DNA of 64,000 bases from Aplectana chamaeleonis (Eukaryota; Nematoda; Chromadorea; Rhabditida; Cosmocercidae), in the NCBI GenBank assembly GCA_029168955.1, contig JAPDOI010000021.1, positions 3,014,001 to 3,078,000 on the forward strand. Direction: 5' to 3'. This document shows, piece by piece, positions 53,577 to 64,000 of this stretch. A model generated the notes under the pieces. It saw nothing but the letters and a program-made list of their open reading frames with translations, did no database searches and had not been told where the DNA came from. Numbering within the stretch: the first letter of the stretch is position 1; every line of letters begins with the position of its first letter. The translations under genes and the position numbers were made by a program.

Positions 53577-56500
53577 TCATTCCGCATCTTCACCGAGGTG
53601 TGCCGTCCTAGTAGTCAGCCGTGTCCATTTTTCACGGTCTTCAGCCACAATTTGAACACATTCCATCCAGCTGTCACTATTCCATTTCCTGCGAAACGAA
53701 ACATCGCGCCTGAACTGTCTTTCGATGCCGAGTGACTTTAAATCCTCTTTAAAGGCAGTGGTCGCGCTCAAATATGCTCGTCTTCTTTTCCTCTCTGAAC
53801 CCTTGTCTGGGTATAGAGTAGTAGAACCTATAAGAAAAAATCGCGAAAAAAACGCTGTTCTAGGCCAAATTTGAAGCCTGAACTTCCTTGTCTTTTGATG
53901 GTGGACGAGTCCACCCCACATCATCGGTATCGATGATCTCTAGTATCAAGAACATCAGCTGGCTTGAACTTGAATTTCAATCAGTGAACTTTCGGATTTA
54001 CGTACACATCTAGTCAAAAACATTGATTGAAGTGCTTGCTTTCATTGTTCAACTGTTTTATTGGGTAAGTTTGCATTTAATTCTTCCTCTGAGTGTCGAA
54101 GACTTTCGACTGCTTGGCATGAGACTGTGATCTTTCTGTGCACGTGTGCACGAACTGGAAATTTAGGGTCTTAATAACTCTAATTCTAGCCCGTTTTTCA
54201 CCGCACTACCTTCATAGTTTTTGAGCTGTTTTTGATCTGAGCTGATTTTTGTAGTTTTTTCGATAACGTTTTTCATCGTGACCACTGCCTTTAACCACAT
54301 CCGTCCAGAACTTTCGCCTACGCCCAGGTGGCCGTTTCCAGACAGGATTTGGAAGCATTTTTAAAGTGTGTTGTACGAGACGATCCGGCGTTCTTCTTAG
54401 TATATGCCCGAGCAGTCGAAGTCGACTTTCCATTGCTGCTTGAGATGGCGTTAGGAGATGCTGGCACCTCCCTCGTGTCAAGCGTTGATGTACTGCGCCG
54501 ATTTCCTTGTAAAGGTCTTCGTTATGGCATACACGCGGCCAGAAATATCCAAGCAAACGCCTAAAAGCTTCACTCTCCGTGCAATCCCACCTTTCCATCT
54601 GCGTTTTCCGGTGCTGCCCACATCTCCGACCCGTCCATCATGATAGGGCGAATAGCGGATAGGTAGACGCGCAACTTGACTTCCTTCGCGATGGTGGTAG
54701 ACCACAAACACTTGGTTAGAGAATTGAATGCAGACGTAGCTTTCGCACATCGTTGTCGAATATCCGCTGCATAACTACCATCGTTCTTCAGCAAACAGCC
54801 CAAATAACAGAAATCGTCCACCAGGTCGATACGTGGTCCGTCCACACAAACTCCAGTTGAAGGCCTCTGAGACCCACATCTGCTTGCATTTGTCGGGACG
54901 AAGACGGGAGATCCATAGGCTGCGGCATACTTCGAAACGAGGTTCACAATCCTTTGCAGTTTTGGGTTGTTTCCAGCGAATACCACATTGTCGTCGGCGT
55001 CCCGCAGGTCGACAAGGGAGCGCCCTGATGGTGTTAGGATCACATCCGCAGGAAACTGTTCTGCAACTCTACGCATGATGTCATCAACGGCGAAGTTGAA
55101 AGAAAAGGTCCTGCAACGGCTCCTTGCCTTACTCCTGTTTTCACCTCGAAAGCTGACGTAAATCCGACAGGTGTACGAACTGCTGCTGTTGTTCACTTTG
55201 TTCATGTCCTCGATTAACCGAACATACTTTTCCGGGACTCCATCTGCTCGCAGAGCATTGAGCAATCGATCACGATGAGGAGAGTCGAACGCGGCTTCAA
55301 AGTCCAAAAAGCAAGCTGTAATGGCTTCGAAAACCGCTGCCACGATTCAATTACTCTTCTCCCGACGAACGCTTGGTCGATGGTCGATCTTCCAGGTCGA
55401 AAACCGGCTTGCTCATCCCTGGTCGTTCCTTCACGATGTTTGATAAGTCGCTCGAGAATGATACGTTCTAAAACCTTGTACATGACACGAAGTAGAGAGA
55501 TTCCTCTGTAGTTCTTAGGATCCGTCACGGATAGCTTCTTGTGAAGAGGTACGATGATCGCATGTCTCCACGAATCGGGTATCCTTTCGCTCATCCATAT
55601 GGCACGGATGGTGTTGGTCATTTCACGAATCCCAGACGGAGGAAGAGCTTTCAGCATTTCAGCAGTGATGTTGTCATCTCCACCTGCCTTTCCATTCTTC
55701 ATTTTCCGGACACAATCCAAAACTTCAGACTCAGTCGGCGGTTCCTCACTGACATCGTAATGTGCTCTCTGAACATGCGGGAGCTCAGGTACTGATGGCG
55801 CTGGACGATTCAGTAGTGAACTGAAGTAATCCTTCCATATTGGCAGCGTCGCATCACCAACTGCAACTCCATTGGTAGTGTTCAAGACAGGAGAACATCT
55901 CTTCATCTTCCCGCTATACTGTCGCAGCAACGTGTAGGCTTTCTTCGGATTCTTCTCCTCCCAAGCCTTCTCGAACTCCTTAGCTCTACACGTCCACTCG
56001 TTCGCGGTCACTTTGAAGCTGCCGACGCAACTTCCTCCTCAGACGCTTCTCCTCCACGAAAGTTTCCTGCAGTTCGGAGAGCACATACTCTGTTGTAGGT
56101 AGATGTTGTTTCTTCTGAGACGTAGGCGAACTTCTTCTTAGGCTGTACAACCGGGAGTGCCTCTTTCGAAGCGTCCTGGATGCACTTGACAAAAGAATCC
56201 GCGTCGCAAAGTTTCTTTTTAGTCCGTACTCCGATGTGAATAGAAACGCGTTGTCGGAAATTCCTTCTGCACTCTTCATCTCTGAGACTTGTCATGTCAA
56301 TCCTCTGGAGAGGCTGAGCCCCTCGCTTCCTCTTATGAATCCTCGCAATGAAGTTCAACAGAACAGGACGGTGATCCGAATCGAATGCGACATCCCACAC
56401 AGCTCTAGATCTTCAAATGTCCGATACTGGAATATTCCTCGTCAGGACATAGTCGAGCTGTAGTTTCAAAGTTGTCGTCTTCCGCCTCCGCTGCTCTTCT

Positions 56501-57144
56501 GGAGATAGCTGGGTTGCTCCCTGACACGTAAGCTGATGGCGGCGATGATTCCTCTTGAATGTCGATGCAATAATCAGCCCACTGCGTTCACAAAAGTCGA
56601 CAAGGCGGTAGCCATTGTACGATGTTTGCTCCACTGGAGTAGAACCATTTACCGAGTACTTCGGATTCCTGATCAAGTCCCATCTTCGCATTTGCGTCAA
56701 TCCCCACGACAACAGCATGTTGACAAGGTATCCTGGCCAGCAACGTATTGAGTTCCTCATAAAACGCACATTCTTCGAATTGTCTTCGGCGGTTTCAGTG
56801 GGCGCATGAGCACTCACTATCCACAGATTGAATCCTCTGTGATCCCGCAGTCGTACGAATGCATTCCGACAACGACGTTGAGCCGAACTCCTTGACCATA
56901 CCATTGAAATCCTTCCTTACAGCTATTGCACAGCCTCCCACTCTCCTATCGTCAGCGTTACCGCAGTAGATGGTGTACTCTCCGACGCTGATGACGGGTC
57001 TATCCTTGAGGCGGGTTCCTGCAAAGCAGCAAACGGTGCATGGAAACAGCTCAGAAGTCTGGATAAGCGCAGTTTTTGGATATCACTCGACGGCGATCGA
57101 CAGTTCAGGGTGGCGAAATTGTGGCTTGTGGCCAAAGACTCCAT
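53577..57144 (-). pseudogene. RTE endonuclease-reverse transcriptase, multiply frameshifted
   Basis: The intact protein would nick DNA and copy its own RNA at the nick. From the N-terminus: NFATLNCRS and PFAALQE (the Glu belongs to the apurinic-like endonuclease); LWIVSAHAPTETAEDNSK; LIIASTFKRNHRRHQLT; DSDHRPVLLNF (the endonuclease SDHRP motif); then the RT domain with KMKNGKAGGDDNITAEMLK, YRGISLLRVMYKVLERI, DEQAGFRPGRSTIDQ, LDFEAAFDSPHR and DADDNVVFAG. The last is the RT active-site box, which is normally YADD, so a key residue is changed. Next come DDFCYLGCLLKNDGSY and RLLGYFWPRVCHNEDLY. The final piece (LKSLGIERQFRRDVSFRRKW to HLGEDAE) lies beyond the MITE. At least five frame changes (near 57015, 56885, 56770, 56000, 55340) plus the insertion make it dead. 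Confidence 0.9.
53753..54290 (+). mobile_element. TTAA-type MITE, 538 bp, inserted in the RTE reading frame
   Basis: TTAA at 53749-53752 and 54291-54294. Termini AGGCAGTGGTC and GACCACTGCCT. Removing the element with one TTAA rejoins the RTE codons without a shift (DVV-KEDLK), which confirms both the boundaries and the TTAA duplication. No coding capacity. Confidence 0.95.
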
Positions 57145-57415
57145 GACTCCTAGGTACGGATCCTAAGGTGTTATGGACCAGAGGCCTTAGTGTGCCGGAC
57201 GGCGACACCTTTATGCAATGTGCGGGATACTTTCGCGATATAGTTGTGCACGCTATATCGCTCCGAACGTTCCCCTGTGTACACTCAAACGTCTGCTGGG
57301 TTCAGTAGAAGCAGGGGCACCAACGAGCAGGTACCAACAGACTTGTATACACACCCCCTTTGCACTGAGCACTCCTAAAATGTTGTTTTAAAGTCAGGCA
57401 CAAACACCCTCCAGG

Positions 57416-59459
57416 CAGAGCTGGGCACGCGTCCCGCTTAACCTTAGGGTGCATACTGGACGTTGCAGAGAGGGCAAAGGGGGATGCCTAAACCGTACAC
57501 CAAAAAAAAAAGCGAAGTGCATGTTCTGTAAAATTTCAGGAGCAAAATAATACACGATTCTCTTCTGGTTTGTCATATCTTCCTCTTCGCTTTTTAAGAC
57601 AAACACTTACAGAATTAAAATTATTGATAGATATGCAGTTTGTGTTCGGAATAATTCATAGTTGCTGTCGAAGCTTCTCATCAACAACTCTATTAATTGA
57701 AGATCATATATAATGTGTTTGATTGTTTTGATGAAGGAATGAACACTACTCCATTATCTAATAGCAAGTAAGTATTGATGTGTTGTAATGTTTCTTTGGT
57801 GTAACTGATTGAGTGAACTGACGTTCACTGATTACGCTTGTGCTTAACGATTAGAAGCGAAGATACAGAGACAGCGCTCAGACGCGCTATCGTTCACGTT
57901 CAGAAAAGGATTAGGGAACTGCTGTATTATGGCAGACTAAAAATACAGATATCACGGTCAGTATAAAAACAAGCCAACGGAATTTCGTCTATGAGAATGA
58001 CGTATGAAGAGAGCCGACTGTAAAAATTGAAGACTGCAAGTTCCGGTGAAAGAAGCAAATAATCGTATTTTCCTGCTTGAAAAGTACTCTGTTCATAAAA
58101 GCCCGAATTTTATCCAGCTTGAATGCCGCAATCCCTTAGAGAGTGGGCTCGCCGTGCGATATGGTGTTTGTCCGCAGCTACACAGCGCACACTGGAGTGG
58201 ACGCGCGCACGATATTAATTAAAAATAAGTTTCATTACAGAACGGGGAGGAGAAAAGGATCGAAAGTAGAGTAAATGGAAGAAGGCAGAAATAGGTTGCT
58301 TTCAATGTAACGATCTCAGAAATTTAATGTAAATAAACTAAATTGGAGCAGGGTGAATTTTTCGGACTTGACAAGGTTCATTCAAATGAACTTTCTTGAT
58401 TACAAACAGCATAAACCATGAGAACTAAGAGCATTGGGAGAAAGAGGAGAATCTGGCAAACACTTTAGTAACGGACGCTTTGATATTCAATGTGATTTAA
58501 GGACCTTAAAACTCGTCCCGGTTTTGTCCCGGTTTTCGGGGTAAAACCGGAACGGGAATTAAGGTCCTTAAATCACATAAAAAACGATCTTGTTGAAGCT
58601 ATGCTGTTTTTCAGATTCTCCTCTTTCCCTCAATATCCTTTGCTCGCATGTTTAATGCTACTTTTGATCAAATAGGTTCGTTTGAATTAAACTTGTCACG
58701 GCTAAATACTTACCCCTGCAACAACTTTGTTTGTTTACATTACATTTCTAAAATGGGTACATCCAGAATAGACAATTTTCATCATCTTCCATTTCCTTCG
58801 TTTCCAATCGTTTTCTCTTCCCCGTTCTGTAATAAAATTACATTTTTATTAATATTGTGTGCGCGTCCACTCCCGTGTGCGCTGTGTAGCTGCGTACACA
58901 CACCAGATCGCACGGCGGGCCGGGTCTCTAAAGGATTGCGGCATTCTACGTGGGTAAAAATCGGGGTTTCCACTCCCTACGCATCTCATCAATCCCTAAA
59001 TGGTTCCACAACACAAAATAATCCTGAAAATTTTCTTCATCAGAACGATCAAACACGGATGAATCCTTCGTACATAGGTTCATGAAAACATTCGATAGAA
59101 AACATTGATTACTGCAATAAAAGTAGCTCTGTTGTTGTTTGAAATTGCTGAATTGTAATGAATAAAAGATTGTTTTATCTTTTGTCACAACCTATCTTCT
59201 TATTAAAAATTTTCTTCATAAGATTGTTTGGAAGTTTAAAAATTACACTACCTTTTATGTTGACATTTTCGGAATTTTCTTTATTCAGTGCTTTTTTTAT
59301 ACTCTGGTTTATCAAAATATGGAAGTCAAGATCATGGCTATCGTGCTCGACTTCTCCGGAAAACAGCCGATTTCGATTTCTCATAGGGGTGCCTCAAAAT
59401 TGCCGAGCTAAGGGGGTGCATATTCAAAATCGCCCTGCCGGGACGTGTGCCCACCCCTG
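57416..59459. mobile_element. 2.0-kb hAT-like foldback element, copy 2
   Basis: Sister of 42312-44439. Termini CAGAGCTGGGCAC and the inverse of GTGCCCACCCCTG. The flanking 8-mers CCTCCAGG and GCTTCAGG agree at six positions. Inverted arms (about 58080-58540 and 58545-58985) meet at the same CGTCCCGGTTTT...AAAACCGGAACGGG centre. It lacks the family F insertion. The 145-codon frame at 58648-59085 lies entirely in one arm and is not supported. Confidence 0.88.
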
Positions 59460-60158
59460 GCTTCAGGTTCAGGATGAGGGATAAGAAAATGAAGATTTTC
59501 TGTGTAGGGGTTGAAAAATCTTTTTTAAATTAGTCAAGGAAAACGTTCTTTGTTAGTCACCAGCTGGCTCATACCCAAAACGCATTGAACCCAAATCGTT
59601 ATGTGAAGTCAAAATTCAACGAAAAACACCATTTCGAATCAGTCCGTATCCGACTTACTATAAAGAATAAATCCGAATCATTGAAATTACGAGTTACAGA
59701 GTATACCCCCAAATCCGCGTAATCGAAAATCCAATTATCCGACAATGATTCGGATCCTATGTATAGTAGGTGAACATCAAATCCAAGCATTTATTTTTCT
59801 TCAGCTTTATTGTTTTTGAACTGCATCGGCGGAGAAAATTCCAATGAAAAACCAAAATGCAAAAAAATTCAAGGAAGAGAAATCCCCACATACCCGTATA
59901 GTAAGGTGCGGTAAAAGCCAAAACGAAACGAAAGAATGGAACAATAGAGCATGAGCGCTTCTTCCTGATCGAGACATCTATAAAAACATAAATAAGTGCA
60001 ACTACTTAGATCAGGTGCAGCATGAGAAATTTTATATAAAGGACTAACCGGAGAAAACAAAGATCAGAAAGAAGGGAGCGAGAACTCAATGCGAAAAAAA
60101 AGCTTTATGCAGGGCATTGACGACAAGAAATTTGCGCCGCAGCCGACATGTTCTTTGT
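59460..60158. other. No gene recognised
   Basis: AT-rich. Scattered ATCCGA/TCGGAT words at 59640-59760 recall 3540-3670. Confidence 0.35.
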
Positions 60159-60997
60159 CTCAGATAAAACAGCCCACTTCCCGCCGGCCAAGTCGGGCTA
60201 GTCGACTTGGCGCGGCTCCAATTTTTGTGGGTGTGGCACGGCGCCCCACTTCCCGCGGACAGATAGGCTTTCCCGTCTTCCCGCGGAGTGTTGGCTGGCA
60301 GTCGGCTATCCATGGGGCTCATCGAACACTCACTCACCGATTCTCACTTATATATCATCATTGCACCACCCACTAGAGTGGAGCCAAGGAACGAGTGCGC
60401 AGCAGAGGACGCTGTGTTGAGACTCTAAAACCCGCGCTGTGCGCGACGCTGGTCTTGGGCAGGTGAACCACTGTCCGTTAATGGCATCTGCGAATGGGAA
60501 GACTGCAAAAACCAGTGAGTGCAGGAAGCTTTCCGTATAAACTCACCCCTTACTTGTCAAAAGCAATTCAAGGTGAAATTCCCAGAAGCGAATTTTTGAA
60601 ATTTCGATTTAACAGACCTTTACTTAAAGGGTGATTTTTTAATGTGCCGCGAACTGCTTTAGGATTGTCTTCTGTCAGTCATCGGATTAGCCGTAAGGCG
60701 GTGGTAGATGGACCGCAGAGTGCTTGTTCACTGTGTACGGGCAGTCAACGAAACGGCGATGCCGACTGCCCGCGACCAATTTATTGGCCTTCCGCGGGAA
60801 GGGTTACGGGACGTCGGCTAGAGGTAGCGCGGGAAGTGTGCTTTCTCTATCTGAGCAGCGCCCTTCCCACACAGGAAGCCGACTGGCCGCCGACACTCCG
60901 CGGGAAGTGGGGCGCTGTGCCACGCCCCCAAAATTGGGGCCGCGCGAAGTTGACTAGTCCGACTTGGCAGGCGGGAAGTGGGCTGTTTTTATCTGAG
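60159..60997. repeat. Family A-type foldback (839 bp)
   Basis: CTCAGATAAAACAGCCCACT at the left and its near-exact inverse at the right end. Inverse matching runs through CTTCCCGCC..CCAAGTCGG, GTGGCACGGCGCCCCACTTC and AGTGTTGGCTGGCAGTCGGCT. The right arm also has CCGCGGGAAGGGTTACGGGA, linking it to 300-322 and 52080. Target duplications are not evident. Frames at 60644-61150 and 60724-60957 are shadows of the repeat. Confidence 0.8.
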
Positions 60998-61086
60998 AAT
61001 GTTGCCATTGACCGAATCCCTATTCAGGGTTTTTCGAAAATTGTAAGCTTCATGAAAGTTTCCCTGTGGAAGCATTTGATCTTTAA

Positions 61087-61696
61087 AGGCATCGTACACG
61101 ATGAAAACCAAATTTCAGCTTTTGCGTTCAGTCGGACTAGTGGGCTATAACAATGTCACTCAGAACGTTTGGAGTTTCAAAATCACCTCTGAATGAAGAT
61201 TTGCTTTCCTCAAAAGGGCTTCCTGGGTTTGGGGGGCCGGCCTTGGGTCGATCCGTTGTTACAAGGAACAAAACTCCGTGGTCGCTGCCGGCGATCGTGC
61301 GTTGACGCGTCGTAGGGCGCAAAGCACACACCACTCGATTTCACGTTCGACATCAATCGAAAGCAGCTGACAGCATTGGAAGCAGCATGTTAGTAACCCT
61401 TTTCAACTTCGTTCAAGAAAAAAATGATCGCTCGTCTGAATGGCGTCCTTGGTGAATTACTTCCAACGCAGCGCCAAGGAACGAATCGTAAAACTGTTCC
61501 TTGCGTTCTCCGCGCAACTATCCCAAGTTGATGTCGGCGGGAATTTCAAATTTGTCTTGAGCTCTATTGAAATGGGTTTTTCTTGAAAATTTGACGTTTT
61601 GGAGGGGGCTTCCTGCAACATTAAGTTACGATAGGGATATATACCAACACGAAAACGCCAAAAACCCAAGCATGGTTTTCATCGTGTACGATGCCT
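61087..61696. mobile_element. TTAA-type MITE, second family (610 bp)
   Basis: TTAA at 61083-61086 and 61697-61700. The terminal inverted repeat is perfect over 24 bases and begins AGGCATCGTACACGATGAAA. The interior is unlike the 538-bp family, but both begin AGGCA and carry CACGATGAAAA about 10 bases in. No coding capacity; frames at 61137-61334 and 61457-61669 are not recognised. Confidence 0.9.
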
Positions 61697-61700
61697 TTAA

Positions 61701-62450
61701 GTGGAGGCTGTTGTTTCACTTACCAACCCACAGCTCAATTGGCGAAAATTCGAATAATTAGTTCAATAATCAAACTTCCGCTCAAATTCAGCACGGGTGG
61801 TCATATCCCTATGGAGACGGTCAAAAGAGATCGTTGCCTCCCCGGCGCCGTCACCATCTCGGAGGTACTCAACCCATGACGGAGATGGCGATGAATGGCT
61901 CTCATGATTATCAGTGCTATTTCTCTCGCCGCCTCGCACATCGCGCCGCCATCATGTACCTCAGCGCCTACCTGACGTCCATGGGTGGCTCACGTACCGT
62001 TGGCAAATGGCTGCCTCCATTGTCACTATCTATGGCGGCCCGCGTGCATTAGGATAGGGATTCAATCACATTTCGCTGCCTATATGTGAGGCACCTACTG
62101 GTGCCGCGAAGTCAGCGCTGAGTTCACCACAACAGGGGGGTTTGCTACGGGCCCTGTAAACCTGACTGGTACGCAATAGTAGGCGCAAAGAAATACGTCA
62201 ATGCAAGAAGGATACAAGACCTATATTAGTAGACCAAACAATAAAATTTTACGCCATATGCCTGTGAGGTCTGCAATTTGGCACCGAATATTCTACCTCT
62301 GAATGAAACATTAAGGCCTAATCGTTTCGACTAGACGAATCGCTTCCATCATGGAAGCGACGTGAATAGTCGAAGCGACCTAAGGTCTGTCTCACTAAGT
62401 CTCTCCGCCCACGCGGTCAGCTTGCGTGCCGAATGGTCGTTCACGAGGCA
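61701..62450. other. No supported gene; GGGGGTTTGCTACGGGCCC motif
   Basis: The motif lies at 62135-62156, preceded by GGCACCTACTGGTGCCGCG, which forms a small stem (GGCACC/GGTGCC). A 72-codon frame (61834-62052) is unrecognised. Confidence 0.45.
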
Positions 62451-62479
62451 TTTTTTGTACGAGTCATCCCACTGCTAGA

Positions 62480-63450
62480 ACAGCTGACTGGGATATTATT
62501 AACTACGTTTGTGTGAGATTACTGCTAATCGAATGCAAGCCCGAAAAATGGCTTCACGATGGCAGGTCGAGACATCCACGCGGACCGCGTGGGCGGACAG
62601 AATCATTCGGACGAACTTGAACAAAATCAATCAGGTCGCTTCTGTACCCTGTTTCAAACGAGATGGCAAGCGAAGAGTCCAAGGAAACAGCGCACTCTCT
62701 GCGCCTCTGACATTTTCGGACGACGAAAATACGTACATAGCATGTCCTACCGTAATCCAAAAACCAGGACTCGACGAGTTTTTCACCTTCTCGTTTCTTT
62801 TTTCACATACAGTTAGGTCCGTGGCTTGTTTCCTCAAGAAAAAACATTGGAATTAAAACCACGGTTGGCGCGGCGATTTGAATCTCACTAGCGACTGACT
62901 GGTAATTACTAGCCAGCTGCTAGTGAGATTTAAACCGCCGCGCCAGCCTCGGTTTAATTTTAAACATTTTTTCTTGAGGAAACAAGCAACGGACCTAACC
63001 ATGCTTGATAACTCTTTTGCATTCTTTTCGCTCGAAATGCTCGTGAGTGGCAGGGAAAGTGTTTCAGGATATGGATAGCAGCTCGGAGGTCACGAAGTCT
63101 TCTGTTTTTGGATTACGGTAGGACATTCTACGCATTTGCGTACGCGACGTCCGAAAATCCGAAAATGTCAGAGACGCAGAGGGCGCGCTGCTTCTTTGGA
63201 CTCTTCGCTTGCCATCTCGTTTGGGACAGGGTATACCACATATGAAATACCTAAATTTCTCGGCGAAACTGCCAACTGTTCCAACCGGTCGCGTCTCAGT
63301 GCAAGATCTGGTGCCAAGATGGGTTTTCATAGCTGTTGGCAGTATCGTGACTTGTCGAGGCGACCTGCTATGAAAGGGGCTATAGATGTTGAACGTCTCA
63401 GCGAATTCACGACATGTATGATGCGGCGTTGATGCAGGTGAAACAAGAAA
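62480..63450. repeat. Large foldback with diverged coding-like arms
   Basis: The central stem is formed by TGGCGCGGCGATTTGAATCT, then CACTAGC (about 62869-62895), and its inverse (about 62920-62948). Inverse similarity continues outward: TTGTTTCCTCAAGAAAAAA in both arms, then GGATTACGGTAGGACAT, GACATTTTCGGA and CGCTTGCCATCTCGTTTGGG. Read toward the centre, both arms give the same peptide words: KRDGKRRVQ, then LTFSD (62656-62727 plus; about 63235-63160 minus). The arms may come from a decayed exon or an element gene. Confidence 0.8.
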
Positions 63451-64000
63451 TGTTTCGTGGAAGAACAACTAAAGTTTGTGCCTGCCGGCCTCTACCTTGA
63501 ACCATGCTAGTGATGAAGCCCTACTTGTAGCTTGCAGGAAAGCCTTAACAATTTAGCGTTAACTTTCGAATTTTAATGGGATTCGGTTATCCCTATCCGA
63601 GTAGTACTTGTTGTTTATCTCGTGAAGGGACATGTTTCTGTGTCAAGAGCTTAGTGATTGGACGCGGCGCGATCTTTGCGACAGGCCGCGCGGCGTTTGC
63701 GGCACTATCCGCCATGAGAGTTCATTCGCACGCAAAGATCCTTCTCCGCTGCCCCACACATTCACTAGCCTAAATTCGACGAGGAGACTCTAGATACTGG
63801 TTACCTATTTCTCATTACGCACAAGGTATGTTTTTCGCTTCGATATCTATGCTAATTCAATGGCAAAATTCTCCGAGACGTCTCACAAAACAAGCAGTCG
63901 CCAAGATTCGAATTAAAATCGTCACGCGAGCTTGCTGCTTCGCGCTTTCCCCTTGTCGCAGCATTCAAGCATGGCACCCCATGATCATAACCTTGGCGAC
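63451..64000. other. No gene recognised
   Basis: A 65-codon plus frame (63576-63773) has no motif. Nothing else supported. Confidence 0.35.

Larger units (their letters stand above)
53530..57350 (-). mobile_element. RTE-clade non-LTR retrotransposon, decayed, interrupted by a MITE
   Basis: Minus-strand endonuclease-reverse transcriptase frames run from 57144 to 53577. The 3' end at about 53530 has a short tandem tail (AAGTAAGT), typical of RTE elements. The 5' untranslated part probably reaches about 57350, but that edge is not defined. The C-terminal part is displaced by a 538-bp MITE at 53753-54290. By memory, the protein sequence is of the type abundant in hookworms and related nematodes. 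Confidence 0.9.

Noticed and set aside
58648..59085. 145-codon plus frame
   Set aside because: Contained in one arm of the hAT-like foldback; the equivalent arm in copy 1 is interrupted.

Overview
This window looks like intergenic DNA from a eukaryote, most likely a nematode of the strongyle/hookworm type. The basis is the density of DNA transposons and foldback repeats, the absence of any prokaryotic gene layout, and an RTE-clade retrotransposon whose protein, as I recall it, closely resembles elements common in hookworm genomes (family memory, not a search). I find no intact, confidently functional host gene. Most open frames are short, overlap one another, or lie inside repeats.

Layout. 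1-8.5 kb: fragments of several repeat families, one possible small membrane-anchored protein (1244-1720, minus) and several hairpins. 8.96-25.47 kb: one ~16.5 kb element bounded by matching terminal inverted repeats. Its right arm carries about 37 tandem ~333-bp satellite monomers, its left arm carries one monomer, and three tRNA-like units lie between the arms. 25.5-32 kb: three short coding-like segments on the plus strand that share a proline/serine motif (PSPIPxSVSK), mixed with an internally deleted mariner, a large foldback and small hairpins. 32.7-36.3 kb: a dead Tc3-like element and a dead mariner; the mariner sits in the loop of a palindrome within alternating purine/pyrimidine DNA. 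37-37.7 kb: a ~39-bp minisatellite. 39.9-45.3 kb: a foldback, a TTAA-type MITE, a hAT-like element with perfect 8-bp target duplications, a 2.1-kb hAT-like foldback and a Harbinger-like foldback. 46-49 kb: diverged repeat families. 51-57.4 kb: a TTAA MITE, a foldback, and an RTE retrotransposon cut by a second copy of the same MITE. 57.4-64 kb: a second 2.1-kb hAT-like foldback and three more inverted-repeat elements.

How the parts relate. Insertions are nested and can be ordered: the RTE came before the TTAA MITE inside its reading frame, and a hAT foldback copy received a 147-bp insertion that its sister lacks. All recognisable transposases (two mariners, one Tc3-like, one RTE) are broken by stops, frameshifts or loss of catalytic residues, so the window is a graveyard of nonautonomous and dead elements. 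The strongest candidates for something new are the asymmetric inverted-repeat/satellite element, the tRNA-like trimer in its loop, and the paralogous PSPIP-motif segments.
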